DNA of 64,000 nt from Bacteroidales bacterium M8 (GTDB taxonomy: Bacteria > Bacteroidota > Bacteroidia > Bacteroidales > Muribaculaceae). Location: NCBI GenBank assembly GCA_001689495.1, contig LUJS01000037.1, forward strand, positions 29,952-93,951. Reading direction: 5' to 3'. Below are positions 35,243 through 44,041 of this stretch, in pieces (position 1 is the stretch's first letter; each line of letters starts with the position of its first letter). The notes beneath the pieces were generated by a model. That model had not been told where the DNA came from and searched no databases. It worked only from the letters and a program-made list of their open reading frames with translations. Position numbers and translations under genes: made by a program.

Positions 35243-35901
35243 AGTTTCAGTAATTTATACTCGGCCAGCGACAGCTTGTTGCCGACCGAGGTGGCTATCA
35301 CCGCCGCATCGCGGGCCGCGGTCTCCTCTGTTATCATGGCCGCCACGGCGGCGTTGTTGCGGGCATCGAGGTGGCTGACGGGCTCGTCGACCAGCAGGAA
35401 GTCATAGGGCTGGCACAGGGCGCGTATTATGGCCACCCTCTGCTGCTGTCCCACCGAGAGCAGTCCGGCGGGCGAGTCGGCCTTGTGGCCTATCTCGAGC
35501 CTCTCGAGCATACGGCGTATCTCGGCCTCGGTGCGAAAGTCGGTCAGGCGGTTCTTTATCAGTATGTTGTCCATGGCCGTAAGCTCGGGAAACAACCTCA
35601 TCTCCTGCGGCAGGTATGCCAGAGCTCGGCATCTCAGCTCGCACCAGCGGTCCATGCCGAATGTCGACGTACTCGTGCCGTCCATCAGTATCTCGCCGTC
35701 AAAGTCTGTCCTTGCCCCGTATATGAACGAGCACAGGCTCGATTTGCCAGTACCGCTCTCGGCCTCTATCAGATACGCCCCGGGGCGATCGAACGTCACC
35801 TCGTCGCGCAGCCATATCTCCGACCCGCTCACGGGCGGCTCGTTCTCGCTGCCTCTGAATACCTGCGGCAACACGCGCCGCAGGGTGATTTTGCCGATCA
35901 T
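35239..35901 (-). CDS. ABC transporter ATP-binding protein, 220 aa
   Basis: ATPase of the adjacent FtsX-type permease. Walker A is ESGTGKSS (48-55), the Q-loop is in LAYLPQEMRLFPEL, the signature is LLSVGQQQRV, Walker B is FLLVDEP and the D-loop SHLDA. The H-loop is altered: the position normally holding His reads ATSVGNKL, so the switch residue appears to be missing. The start at 35901 (MIGKITLRRV) is coupled to the upstream lipoprotein by an ATGA overlap (35898-35901). The gene also overlaps the permease start by 4 bp. Confidence 0.88.
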   Translation of the reverse strand: MIGKITLRRVLPQVFRGSENEPPVSGSEIWLRDEVTFDRPGAYLIEAESGTGKSSLCSFIYGARTDFDGEILMDGTSTSTFGMDRWCELRCRALAYLPQEMRLFPELTAMDNILIKNRLTDFRTEAEIRRMLERLEIGHKADSPAGLLSVGQQQRVAIIRALCQPYDFLLVDEPVSHLDARNNAAVAAMITEETAARDAAVIATSVGNKLSLAEYKLLKL

Positions 35902-37295
35902 AGCAGGACCGAAAGCAGATTGAGCAGCACGGATCCCTCCGAGCCGGGGAGCGAGACCACGAGATTGCCCTCGGCATCGCCCACCGTGGCCTCCATGTTC
36001 AGGCCCCAAGCCGGCAGGCCGGGTCCGAGAGGCGCGAGAGAGGGCAGGCTGATACGCGCCGCGCCGTTTTTGCCCGTAAACTGGGGCGCGAGCGAGTTGT
36101 CGCCCGTGTCGGAGAACGGATTGTTAGAGATGGCAAAATAACCATCCACGTTGCCCAGATGCAGATTCATGCCATACTGTCTTATCGACATGATGCCGGT
36201 CTTCGCGTCGACCTCGGGCTTGATGCCGGCAGTGAAGCACATCGTGCGCACGGTGCCAAGCAGTTTGTCAATCTTGTCCTGAGGCATGTGGGCCAGCAGA
36301 ACGAAATTCCAGTTGCCCGGGTCTATGTCAGCAAACGCCTGCGAGTCGGCGGGCGAGGCCGCCAGCATCACGGTTCCGTCGATGGCCGCCAGATAGGGCA
36401 TGGCCACTGACATCATGGCCTGTGTCTGAAAGTCGCCCGTCAGCATGGCCAGACCGGCTATATGCGACCAGTCAAACTCGGGTGTCAGTCCGGCGCCCAC
36501 GGCCACGGTCGGATCCGAGGCGACGTATGCCAGCACGGCGGGATTGATGGGCTGCAGACCCTTGAGGGGCACTTTCTCGCCGTCGCCCTTCATTTGGGTC
36601 CACGCCACAGCCAGCTTGCCCTCGGGCATAGTCATGCCCGCAGTGTTCCACACACCCTCGAGAGCGGCGTCGCGGCCACCCTTGACATCAAACTTGCCAG
36701 ACAGCACGGCGACATTGACAGGCGCCTCGCCCTCAAGCATGCGCTCTATGCCCGGCACCTTCTTGATGGACAGTTGGTCTGCCGCCTTGAGCAGCTCCTT
36801 CACCCCCTTGGCGGCGGTCGGATTCTCGTCCGTCAGCCAGACCTGAGTGTCGGAGGCCACCACGGACGTACGGGGTTCGAGTGTGCCCACATGCATGCCC
36901 TCGGCATCATCGCCCCAGACTATGCGGTCGCCGCAAGCCTCACGGAAAGCTTCGAAACCCGAAATGCCGAACGTGGCGTATGCCTCGCCGGCCGCCGTAG
37001 ACACCACGACCACATGCTCCATGTCGGCAATGTCGTTTGCGTCGAGCCTGCCCACGACACCGAATATCCTGTCGGCCTTGGTGTTTATCTTCCCTTGCAG
37101 GGCGTCGTCATACTCAACGCCGTCGGCGGTGAATCTGACACCGGCATCACCGCACACGGCGCGCAGGTCAACGGTCGCCACCAGCTTCGAATCGGCCGGG
37201 ACGGTATCAAGCAGCTCGACGTTCTTCGTACACGACGACAGCGCGGCCAGCATCAGCGTAATCGCTCCCAGCGACAATATTTTGAATAGTCTCAT
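35898..37295 (-). CDS. Lipoprotein, DUF4836-like, 465 aa
   Basis: Large lipoprotein with lipobox LSSC (Cys at about 22). The mature start, LLDTVPADSKLVATVDLRAV, and the recurring beta strands with Gly/Ala-rich stretches resemble the DUF4836 group of Bacteroidetes lipoproteins; this match is by general pattern only. No catalytic motif is seen. The stop overlaps the ATPase start, indicating that it is part of the same transporter operon, perhaps as cargo or partner. Promoter element at 37332-37339. Confidence 0.75.
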   Translation of the reverse strand: MRLFKILSLGAITLMLAALSSCTKNVELLDTVPADSKLVATVDLRAVCGDAGVRFTADGVEYDDALQGKINTKADRIFGVVGRLDANDIADMEHVVVVSTAAGEAYATFGISGFEAFREACGDRIVWGDDAEGMHVGTLEPRTSVVASDTQVWLTDENPTAAKGVKELLKAADQLSIKKVPGIERMLEGEAPVNVAVLSGKFDVKGGRDAALEGVWNTAGMTMPEGKLAVAWTQMKGDGEKVPLKGLQPINPAVLAYVASDPTVAVGAGLTPEFDWSHIAGLAMLTGDFQTQAMMSVAMPYLAAIDGTVMLAASPADSQAFADIDPGNWNFVLLAHMPQDKIDKLLGTVRTMCFTAGIKPEVDAKTGIMSIRQYGMNLHLGNVDGYFAISNNPFSDTGDNSLAPQFTGKNGAARISLPSLAPLGPGLPAWGLNMEATVGDAEGNLVVSLPGSEGSVLLNLLSVLL

Positions 37296-37331
37296 TTTAT
37301 AAAATGGTTTTAGTCAGGTATAATCAACGTG

Positions 37332-37339
37332 CAAATATA
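37332..37339 (-). promoter_or_regulatory. -7 promoter element of the lipoprotein/ABC operon
   Basis: Minus-strand TATATTTG, exact consensus, 36 bp before the lipoprotein ATG. Confidence 0.6.
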
Positions 37340-37389
37340 ACTAAAAATCCCCACCCGCCCAAAAGCAAAAACACATCATTTTTTCTCCA

Positions 37390-37451
37390 TTCCGTGATTT
37401 GTGGAGATTCCGTTCCTTGATTTGTGGAGTTTTCGTTCCTTGATTTGTGGA
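37390..37451. repeat. Three 23-bp-spaced tandem repeats
   Basis: TTCCnTGATTTGTGGA occurs at 37390, 37413 and 37436, exactly 23 bp apart. They lie in the 297-bp divergent gap between the lipoprotein operon and kdsA, which otherwise holds a G-rich stretch (37453-37493) and the two promoters. Confidence 0.85.
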
Positions 37452-37543
37452 ATTGTGGGGTGGGGCGGGGGCGGGAATGGGGGTAGGAGGTGGCTTTGGC
37501 ATTTTTTAACCATAACGGGCAGGGGTCGTTGGCTTTTTTTCTT

Positions 37544-37551
37544 TAACTTTG
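37544..37551 (+). promoter_or_regulatory. -7 promoter element of kdsA
   Basis: TAACTTTG, exact consensus, 41 bp before the kdsA ATG at 37593. It shows that the longer in-frame start at 37401 is not used. Confidence 0.65.
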
Positions 37552-37592
37552 CCAATTGTAAACTGTCATTCCATCACTTATCATCAGCATAT

Positions 37593-38402
37593 ATGTTTTC
37601 CTTTAAGGAATTTGCCTCAAGTCCGCAATTCTTCCTCCTCGCAGGCCCATGTGTCATCGAGGGCGAGAAGATGGCAATGGAGATAGCCGAGGCATGCATC
37701 AGGGCTACCGAGGCCCTGTCGATACCATACGTATTCAAGGGCTCTTACCGCAAGGCCAACCGCTCGCGCATCGACTCGTTCACCGGCATCGGCGACCACG
37801 AGGCGCTGCGCATACTCTCGAAGGTGCGCGAGACATTCGGCGTCCCCGTGGTGACCGACATCCACACCAACGAGGAGGCCCGCATGGCCGCCGACTATGT
37901 CGACGTGCTCCAGATTCCGGCCTTCCTGTGCCGCCAGACCGAGCTGCTCGTGGCCGCCGCGCGCACGGGCCGCGCCGTCAACATCAAGAAGGGTCAGTTC
38001 CTGTCGCCCGAGGCCATGAAATATGCCCTCCAGAAGGTGCGCGACGCCGGCAACGACAACGTGGCGCTGACCGAGAGGGGCGTCACCTTCGGCTATCAGG
38101 ACCTTGTCGTGGACTATCGCGGCATACCCGAGATGCAGGCATTCGGCGCGCCGGTCATACTCGACGTGACCCACTCGCTGCAGCAGCCCAACCAGACCGC
38201 CGGCGTGACGGGCGGCCGTCCCGAGCTGATAGACACCATAGCCTGCGCAGGCGTGGCCGTGGGGGCCGACGGCATATTCCTCGAGACTCACCCCAACCCC
38301 GCCGAGGCCAAGAGCGACGGTGCCAACATGCTGCCGCTGCACCGCTTGCCCGAACTGCTCGGACACCTTGCCGCCATCCGTGAAACCATCAACAGATTCT
38401 GA
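37593..38402 (+). CDS. kdsA: 3-deoxy-8-phosphooctulonate synthase
   Basis: Condenses phosphoenolpyruvate with arabinose 5-phosphate to Kdo-8-phosphate for LPS inner core. At 269 aa it has normal length from the chosen ATG (MFSFKEFASS). Landmarks are FLLAGPCVIEGEKMA (PEP binding), FKGSYRKANRSR, VTDIHTNEEA, LQIPAFLCRQTELLVAAA, NIKKGQFLSPEAM and the C-terminal ETHPNPAEAKSDGANMLPL. The frame extends 64 codons upstream with an atypical W/G/F-rich sequence that should not be translated. Confidence 0.96.
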   Translation: MFSFKEFASSPQFFLLAGPCVIEGEKMAMEIAEACIRATEALSIPYVFKGSYRKANRSRIDSFTGIGDHEALRILSKVRETFGVPVVTDIHTNEEARMAADYVDVLQIPAFLCRQTELLVAAARTGRAVNIKKGQFLSPEAMKYALQKVRDAGNDNVALTERGVTFGYQDLVVDYRGIPEMQAFGAPVILDVTHSLQQPNQTAGVTGGRPELIDTIACAGVAVGADGIFLETHPNPAEAKSDGANMLPLHRLPELLGHLAAIRETINRF

Positions 38403-38417
38403 CATAAAAAATTGACA

Positions 38418-40013
38418 ATGAATATCCGACAAATCGCCCTGACTCTGGTTCTGGCGCTTGCAGCCATGCCGGCGGCAATGGGTCAGAGCTATAGCGACCC
38501 CATGTCCGACGCCCTGCTCAGGGCATACGACCAACTGCTCGACGAGGATCCCCGAGACCCGGAGACACTCTTCAGACGCGCATCGCTCTACTATAAGAAC
38601 AACGACTACATCCGTGCCCTCGACGACCTGAACACCGCCATCAAGTATTTCGGCTCAGACCAGTCCGACGAGCGCGGACAGGCCGTGGGCATGAGGGCCA
38701 ACGTGCTGATGGCCATGCACAAGTACGATCAGGCCCTGACCGACCTCGACGAGCTGCTGGCCGCCGAGCCGATGAACTATACCCTGATCTACGAGCGCGG
38801 CACGGCCAACTACGAGCTGGGCAAGTATGCCGACGCCAAGCGCGACTTCAACACCATGCTGCGCCTCAACTCGCGCAGTCAGGAGGCAACGCTGGGTCTG
38901 GCGCGCGTGGCCGTCAAGGAGAACAACCTCGGCACCGCCAACGAGCTGGCCGACCGTGCCGTGGCCATGACCCCCAACGACTCGCGTATCTACATACGCC
39001 GCGCCTCGGTGCGCACCCTGATGGGCAACCGCTCGGGCGCCGTCGACGACTACATCACGGCCATCTCGCTCGACTCTGACAACACTCCGCGCGCCCTCTC
39101 CGAGCTCGTGTCCATCTCGCGCTCGGACTATCCCACCGTCATCTCCGGACTCTCGTCGGCCATCGCCAAGGCCCCCAAGAACGGCATGTTCTACTTCATC
39201 CGCGCCATGATAGCTCAGGGCCACTGCAACTATCTGGCAGCCATCGCCGACTATGACCGCATCATCAACGAGGGGCTCGACACCTATCCCGGCATCAACG
39301 CCGCTCTGGCCGAGTGCTATTATGCTCTGGGGCGCTATGACATAGCCCTGCTCAACGCCGACTATGCCATCTCGGCCACCGAGGACAATGCATTCTACTA
39401 CATGCTCAAGTCGCGCATACTGCGCGCTCAGGACGACTATTCGGGCGCGGCCTCGGCAGCCGAGAAGGCCCTCGAGAAGCAGCCCGAGATGATAGACGCC
39501 CTTGTGTGCAAGGCACTTGCACTCGTGCGCCTCGACGAGAGCGCCGACGCCTCGGTGGCACTGAGCGAGGCCTCGATGATTTCGGCCGAAGACCCCATGG
39601 TGGGCGTGCTGCGCGGATGGGTGCTCGACGACTACCGCCACCAGAAAGCCAACGCCGAGCGCGCTTGGGAGCAGGTGACCGAGATGGACTATGACTTTGA
39701 CAACGTGCGCTCGCTCAAGGGCTTCGCGCTCCTCTCGCTCGACCGCCGCGAGCAGGCCGACAACTGGATGGACCGCATACTCGAGACCGCCGAAGACCAC
39801 GACGGCGAGGTCAACTACTATGCCGCCTGCTACTTCTCGCAGACAGGTAGCATGGACCGCGCCTTCCGCTGCATGGAGGCCTCGCTCGAGAAGGGCTATG
39901 CCGACTATCACAACTGGACCAAGGCCGCCGAGGCCAACGTCAACTGCGCCCCGCTCAGGAACGATCCGCGCTTCAAGGCGCTGCTCGACAGCCATGCCCA
40001 CCTCTTCAGATAA
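38418..40013 (+). CDS. Exported TPR-repeat protein, 531 aa
   Basis: Signal peptide (about 1-23, ending AAMGQS) followed by at least nine tetratricopeptide-like repeats over the whole length, e.g. ALTDLDELLAAEPMNYTLIY, YADAKRDFNTMLRLNSRSQE, LAAIADYDRIINEGLDTYPG and GAASAAEKALEKQPEMIDAL. TPR arrays mediate protein contacts; the partner here is unknown. The final part, YADYHNWTKAAEANVNCAPL, follows the TPR_end pattern found in many Bacteroidetes envelope TPR proteins. The ATG at 38418 is preferred to a TTG two codons earlier. It starts 15 bp after kdsA. Confidence 0.88.
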   Translation: MNIRQIALTLVLALAAMPAAMGQSYSDPMSDALLRAYDQLLDEDPRDPETLFRRASLYYKNNDYIRALDDLNTAIKYFGSDQSDERGQAVGMRANVLMAMHKYDQALTDLDELLAAEPMNYTLIYERGTANYELGKYADAKRDFNTMLRLNSRSQEATLGLARVAVKENNLGTANELADRAVAMTPNDSRIYIRRASVRTLMGNRSGAVDDYITAISLDSDNTPRALSELVSISRSDYPTVISGLSSAIAKAPKNGMFYFIRAMIAQGHCNYLAAIADYDRIINEGLDTYPGINAALAECYYALGRYDIALLNADYAISATEDNAFYYMLKSRILRAQDDYSGAASAAEKALEKQPEMIDALVCKALALVRLDESADASVALSEASMISAEDPMVGVLRGWVLDDYRHQKANAERAWEQVTEMDYDFDNVRSLKGFALLSLDRREQADNWMDRILETAEDHDGEVNYYAACYFSQTGSMDRAFRCMEASLEKGYADYHNWTKAAEANVNCAPLRNDPRFKALLDSHAHLFR

Positions 40014-40048
40014 TCCGCAGGCCGCGATTCAGATTGTTAACCTAAGGC

Positions 40049-40079
40049 TTGCGTATTTCGCTGATTATTTATAAATTTG
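40049..40079 (+). promoter_or_regulatory. Promoter of the TlpA-like/DUF6029 genes
   Basis: TTG at 40049-40051, 20 bp, TAAATTTG at 40072-40079; ATG 23 bp later. Confidence 0.7.
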
Positions 40080-40102
40080 CGCATTAAAGTAAAGTATTTG
40101 AC

Positions 40103-40603
40103 ATGCGACTAATCTTCAACCTTATCATTGCCGTGAGCCTGTGCATAGGCGCAGCCATGCCTGCCGCAGCGCAGCTCCCCTCCGTTCAGGTCAAGGACCT
40201 CAGCGGCAAAACAATAGATACCGCCACCCTCTCGAACGACGGTAAACCGTTTGCCATCAGCTTCTTTGCCACTTGGTGCAAGCCCTGCCAGCGCGAGCTC
40301 CGCGCCATAGCCGAGGTCTATCCCGACTGGCAGGACGAGACCGGCATGAAGATGTATATCGTCTCGATAGACGAGGCCCAGAACGTCTCGAAGGTCAAGC
40401 CCCTCGTAGACGGCGAGGGCTGGGAGTATGAGGTGCTGCTCGACACCAACTCAGACTTTTTCCGCTCGCTGGGCCTGCAGAGCGTGCCCCACATGCTGGT
40501 GCTCGACGGCAACGGCAACATCGTAGACTCTCACTCGGGCTATACCGACGGCTCGGAGACCGAGATCATCAAGAAAATACGTTCACTCAGCTCTGCCGAC
40601 TGA
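40103..40603 (+). CDS. TlpA-like thioredoxin, exported, 166 aa
   Basis: Periplasmic thiol-disulfide oxidoreductase. Signal peptide 1-23 (ending AAAQ), then an AhpC/TSA-Redoxin type start (VQVKDLSGKTIDTATL) and the active site WCKPC (W58, C59, C62). SVPHMLVLDGNGNIV contains the cis-proline and TlpA/ResA-type strand. Only 4 bp separate its stop from the DUF6029 gene, so it probably assists that protein or the Cys-containing Omp28 proteins that follow. Confidence 0.92.
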   Translation: MRLIFNLIIAVSLCIGAAMPAAAQLPSVQVKDLSGKTIDTATLSNDGKPFAISFFATWCKPCQRELRAIAEVYPDWQDETGMKMYIVSIDEAQNVSKVKPLVDGEGWEYEVLLDTNSDFFRSLGLQSVPHMLVLDGNGNIVDSHSGYTDGSETEIIKKIRSLSSAD

Positions 40604-40607
40604 TAAG

Positions 40608-42281
40608 ATGAGACACAATCCGCTGACAGCCTCTCTCCTCCTGACGGCCGCTCTGGCCGTGCCCGCCGCCTCGCACGCATTCACCGTGGGGGGCGACAAC
40701 GGCGTGGCATTCCACGGCTCAGTCCAGTTTGACGGACTCTTCCCCGAGGAGGACGAGGCCATCGAGACCGGCAAGTTCGACCACAAGATACTCTTCAACT
40801 CGTATGCCGACCTCAACATGATCAGCAAGTATGTCGACGCCGGCGTGCGTGTCGAGTTCATGAAGTGGCCCCTGCCCGGCTACGAGCCCGACTTTGCAGG
40901 CTGGGGCGTGCCCAACATCTATGTCAAGGGACGCTACAAGGGCTTCGAGCTCACCGCCGGCGACTTCTACGAGCAGTTTGGCAGCGGATTCATCCTGCGC
41001 ACCTATCAGGAGCGCTCGCTGGGCATAGACAACTCCATCCGCGGCGGCCGACTCAAATACCAGCCCGTGCAGGGTGTCAACCTCACCGTGCTCGGCGGCG
41101 TGCAGCGCCGGTACTGGGACTGGAAGAAGTCGTCGCAGGTCTATGGCGCCAACGCCGACATCAACATCGAGGAGCTCTCCAAGAGCCTCCGCGACAAGGG
41201 ATGGGGCTGGAACGTGGGCGCCAGCTACGTGCTCAAGCACGAGGACGACCAGACCATCATGATGCCCGGCACCGACTATCGCCTCAACGTGCCCAAGACC
41301 GTCCCCGCGTGGGACCTGAGGACACAGGTGCGCAAGGGCGACTTCAGCATACTCGGCGAGTTTGCGTGGAAGGGTCAGGACCCATCGTTCGACAACGACT
41401 ATACCTACGGCAAAGGCACCGCCGCGATGCTCTCGGCCACATACTCCAAGAAGGGCCTCAGCGTGCTTGTCCAAGCCAAGCGCTCGGAGAACATGGCATA
41501 CCGCTCGCAGCGCATGATGTCGGGCTCGTCGGCATTCCTCAACAACATGCCGGCCTTTGCCTACCAGCACACCTACGCGCTCCCCGCGCTCTATCCCTAT
41601 GCCACGCAGGCCGCACCCGGCGAGTGGGCGTTTCAGGGCTCTGTGGCCTATACATTCAAGCGCAAGACCCTGCTGGGCGGCAAATACGGCACCAAGGTCA
41701 AGATAAACGGCAGCTATATCCGCGGACTCGACCACACGGGCCCCTTCTATCACACGGTCAACTCGAACAGCGGCACCGACGGCTATCACCCCTCGGTGTT
41801 CGGCATGGGCGAGCACTTCTATCACGACTTCAACATCACCATCGACAAGAAACTGTCGCGCTCGGTGCAGACCACGTTCCTCTACATGAACCAGCTCAGC
41901 AACCGCACGGTCATCGAGGGCAAGGGTGGCAAGGTCAAGTCCAACATCTTCGTGCTCGACACCAAGTGGAAGATAGACAACCGCTTCACCCTGCGCAACG
42001 AGCTGCAGTACCTGCACACCCATCAGGACGACAAGGACTGGGCCTATGGCCTGCTCGAGCTCTCGGTGGCGCCTTATCTGATGGTGACCGTGTCTGACAT
42101 GTGGAACTGTGGCGGCAAGGGCACGCATTATTATATGGCGGGCGTGGCCGGCAACTATCGCGCCAACCGCCTGCAGCTCTCATACGGCCGCACACGCGCC
42201 GGCTTCAACTGCTCGGGCGGCGTCTGCCGCTACGTGCAGGCCACAAGAGGATTTCAGGTATCGTATTCTTATAACTTTTAA
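40608..42281 (+). CDS. DUF6029 family outer-membrane beta-barrel protein, 557 aa
   Basis: Predicted outer-membrane barrel: signal peptide 1-24 (ending SHAF), many alternating amphipathic strands (e.g. GVNLTVLGGVQRRYW, KVKINGSYIRGL, QTTFLYMNQL) and a C-terminal strand ending in Phe (GFQVSYSYNF), the usual signal for barrel assembly. The DUF6029 assignment rests on the conserved DFYEQFGSGFILRTYQERSL and IRGGRLKYQP blocks. C-terminal cysteines (NCGGKGTH and FNCSGGVCRY) could be oxidised by the upstream TlpA-like protein. In this family context it is usually found with Omp28 genes, as here. Confidence 0.85.
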   Translation: MRHNPLTASLLLTAALAVPAASHAFTVGGDNGVAFHGSVQFDGLFPEEDEAIETGKFDHKILFNSYADLNMISKYVDAGVRVEFMKWPLPGYEPDFAGWGVPNIYVKGRYKGFELTAGDFYEQFGSGFILRTYQERSLGIDNSIRGGRLKYQPVQGVNLTVLGGVQRRYWDWKKSSQVYGANADINIEELSKSLRDKGWGWNVGASYVLKHEDDQTIMMPGTDYRLNVPKTVPAWDLRTQVRKGDFSILGEFAWKGQDPSFDNDYTYGKGTAAMLSATYSKKGLSVLVQAKRSENMAYRSQRMMSGSSAFLNNMPAFAYQHTYALPALYPYATQAAPGEWAFQGSVAYTFKRKTLLGGKYGTKVKINGSYIRGLDHTGPFYHTVNSNSGTDGYHPSVFGMGEHFYHDFNITIDKKLSRSVQTTFLYMNQLSNRTVIEGKGGKVKSNIFVLDTKWKIDNRFTLRNELQYLHTHQDDKDWAYGLLELSVAPYLMVTVSDMWNCGGKGTHYYMAGVAGNYRANRLQLSYGRTRAGFNCSGGVCRYVQATRGFQVSYSYNF

Positions 42282-42289
42282 TCAGACCA

Positions 42290-42356
42290 CTAGTTGTTCT
42301 AGTTGAACTAGTTGAACTAGTTGAACTAGAATAACTAGAACAACTAGAATAACTAG
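42290..42356. repeat. 9-bp periodic CTAG repeat array, second locus
   Basis: CTAG occurs eight times at an exact 9-bp spacing (42290, 42299, 42308, 42317, 42326, 42335, 42344, 42353). The left half is CTAGTTGAA-like, the right half AACTAGAAT-like, giving an imperfect overall palindrome. It lies between the DUF6029 and Omp28 genes and is the same family as 10077-10130. Confidence 0.9.
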
Positions 42357-42385
42357 AAAAAACCATCCACCCCAACCCTCCGCAG

Positions 42386-43174
42386 ATGAAACAACTCTTC
42401 TTCTCTCTCATGGCCATGATTGCCCTGTGCGGGTGCAGCGATGTCGACAGCGACGACCGCTTCATCGCAGTCGAGGGCGTGACTCCCGAGAGAACCATAC
42501 TCATAGAAGACTTCACCGGCCAGAACTGCGTCAACTGTCCGGCCGCACACGAGGTGCTCGACCAGCTCGTCGAGCAGTATCCCGACAACATCATCCCCGT
42601 TAGCATACACGCAGGTAAATTCAGCGTGCCCGTAGACCGCACCCGCTATCCCGATTATGTCGGACTGATGCAGCCCGAGGGCGACGGCATGGCCGGACGC
42701 TGGGGCATCACTGCATTCCCGATGGGCGTCATCAACCGCACCGGCGCCGCCCTCGAGGTCGACGCTTGGGCATCGGCCGTGCGCGACCAGCTGGCCATCC
42801 CCTCGAACGTGGACATCGAGCTCGAGGCAGCCCTCGACGGCAACGAGATAGCCATCACCGCCATCCTCAAGCCTCAGGCCGACATCAAGGCCACGCTGCA
42901 CGTGTGGGTCATCGAGAGCGGCATCGTGGCATTCCAGCGCGACACCAACTCGCGTATTCCCGACTATGTCCACAACAATGTCTACCGCTGCAGTGTTAAT
43001 GGTATAGACGGACAAGGCGTCGACCTCACGGCCCACGTCTACAACACCGTCACGCTGAGACAGGCCGTCCGCAACACCGAGACCGAAAAGTGGAACACCG
43101 CCAACCTCGACATCGTGGCCTTCCTCGAGACCTCGTCGGGCGTCCTCCAAGCCGCCAAGACACACGTCAGATAA
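42386..43174 (+). CDS. Omp28-related lipoprotein, 262 aa
   Basis: Surface or outer-membrane lipoprotein of the Omp28 family (first described in Porphyromonas). Lipobox LCGC with Cys at 17. The domain begins with ILIEDFTGQNCVNCPAAHE, a thioredoxin-like start with a CVNC pair near residues 48-51, and continues with GITAFPMGVINR, resembling the cis-Pro segment. The C-terminal half (about 130-262) is an Ig-like beta domain. Followed by a small sorting-tail protein, with which it is probably co-transcribed. Confidence 0.88.
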   Translation: MKQLFFSLMAMIALCGCSDVDSDDRFIAVEGVTPERTILIEDFTGQNCVNCPAAHEVLDQLVEQYPDNIIPVSIHAGKFSVPVDRTRYPDYVGLMQPEGDGMAGRWGITAFPMGVINRTGAALEVDAWASAVRDQLAIPSNVDIELEAALDGNEIAITAILKPQADIKATLHVWVIESGIVAFQRDTNSRIPDYVHNNVYRCSVNGIDGQGVDLTAHVYNTVTLRQAVRNTETEKWNTANLDIVAFLETSSGVLQAAKTHVR

Positions 43175-43241
43175 ACGGACCTGCAAGTCTCCCCGCCTGC
43201 AAGTCGCATAGATAAATAAAACAATTCTAAACCCAGACAAT

Positions 43242-43946
43242 ATGAAGAAACTCTACACTCTTCTTCTTGCCCTTCTCGCTGTCGGCGCCGTGTCGGCACG
43301 CGAGCTCACGTTCTATCAGGGCAACACACCTGTCGCTCCCGGTTCTACCGTCTATTTCGCCGACTATGAGGTCAACGACATCGGCGGCGGACACAAGGAA
43401 GTGATCATGCACCCCAACCTGTTCATTGGCTCGGACATCTTCACCAACACCGTCAGCGTCACCGCCACCTGCACCTCGGGTCAGGAGATCGGGCTCTGCA
43501 TCGGCGGCGCATGTCAGGCCGCGGCATCGGTGACCCAGAGCGACATCACCCTGCGCGCCAACAACCCCATAGACGTGCAGTACAAGTGGAACAACTATGA
43601 CCTCGCCCCCGGCGAGGAGATCCCCACCATCACCTCGACCATCACGGCCGTAGACACCAAGCACCCCGAGACCGAGGTCACCATCACAGTGGTGATGGGC
43701 CCCAACGCATCGGGCATCAACGAGATACAGAAGGACAAGGCCGTCACTTGGACTCCTCAGGGTCTCGAGTACAACATCAACGGCGTGGCCAACATCTCGA
43801 TCTACTCGATCACCGGCACGCAGGTCATGGCCGTCAAGGCCGACGGCCGCGGCTCGGTCAGCACCCACTCGCTGCGTCCCGGCATCTATATCTATAACGT
43901 GCAGGGCGACGGCATCCGCCAGACCGGCAAGATTCAGGTGAGATAA
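43242..43946 (+). CDS. Exported protein with C-terminal sorting-like domain, 234 aa
   Basis: Signal peptide 1-19 (MKKLYTLLLALLAVGAVSA). Residues 20-150 form a beta-rich domain of no recognised family, containing an isolated disulfide-like pair (ATCTSG and LCIGGACQAA). The last 80 residues have the type IX-type C-terminal pattern: INGVANISIYSITGTQVMAV then LRPGIYIYNVQGDG ending KIQVR. Such tails direct secretion and surface attachment, in agreement with the porZ-like gene elsewhere in the window. In related genomes a similar small protein follows Omp28, so the two may work together. Confidence 0.78.
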   Translation: MKKLYTLLLALLAVGAVSARELTFYQGNTPVAPGSTVYFADYEVNDIGGGHKEVIMHPNLFIGSDIFTNTVSVTATCTSGQEIGLCIGGACQAAASVTQSDITLRANNPIDVQYKWNNYDLAPGEEIPTITSTITAVDTKHPETEVTITVVMGPNASGINEIQKDKAVTWTPQGLEYNINGVANISIYSITGTQVMAVKADGRGSVSTHSLRPGIYIYNVQGDGIRQTGKIQVR

Positions 43947-43978
43947 TCCCTGCATCTCCAAGGCACGACGCAAACTAA

Positions 43979-44025
43979 ACACCGCCTGTTCTCCCGAGCG
44001 AAGAACAGGCGGTGTCCGTTATTAT
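43979..44025. terminator. Bidirectional terminator between convergent genes
   Basis: ACACCGCCTGTTCT (43979-43992) pairs perfectly with AGAACAGGCGGTGT (44002-44015), loop of nine, followed on the plus strand by a T-rich tail. It serves the Omp28 group and perhaps the convergent glucokinase gene. Confidence 0.85.
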
Positions 44026-44041
44026 TTTATGATAGCGTGTC

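Noticed and set aside
37401..37592. 64-codon upstream extension of kdsA
   Set aside because: Runs through the 23-bp repeats, a G-rich tract and the promoter; the sequence is W/G/F-rich and not part of KdsA.
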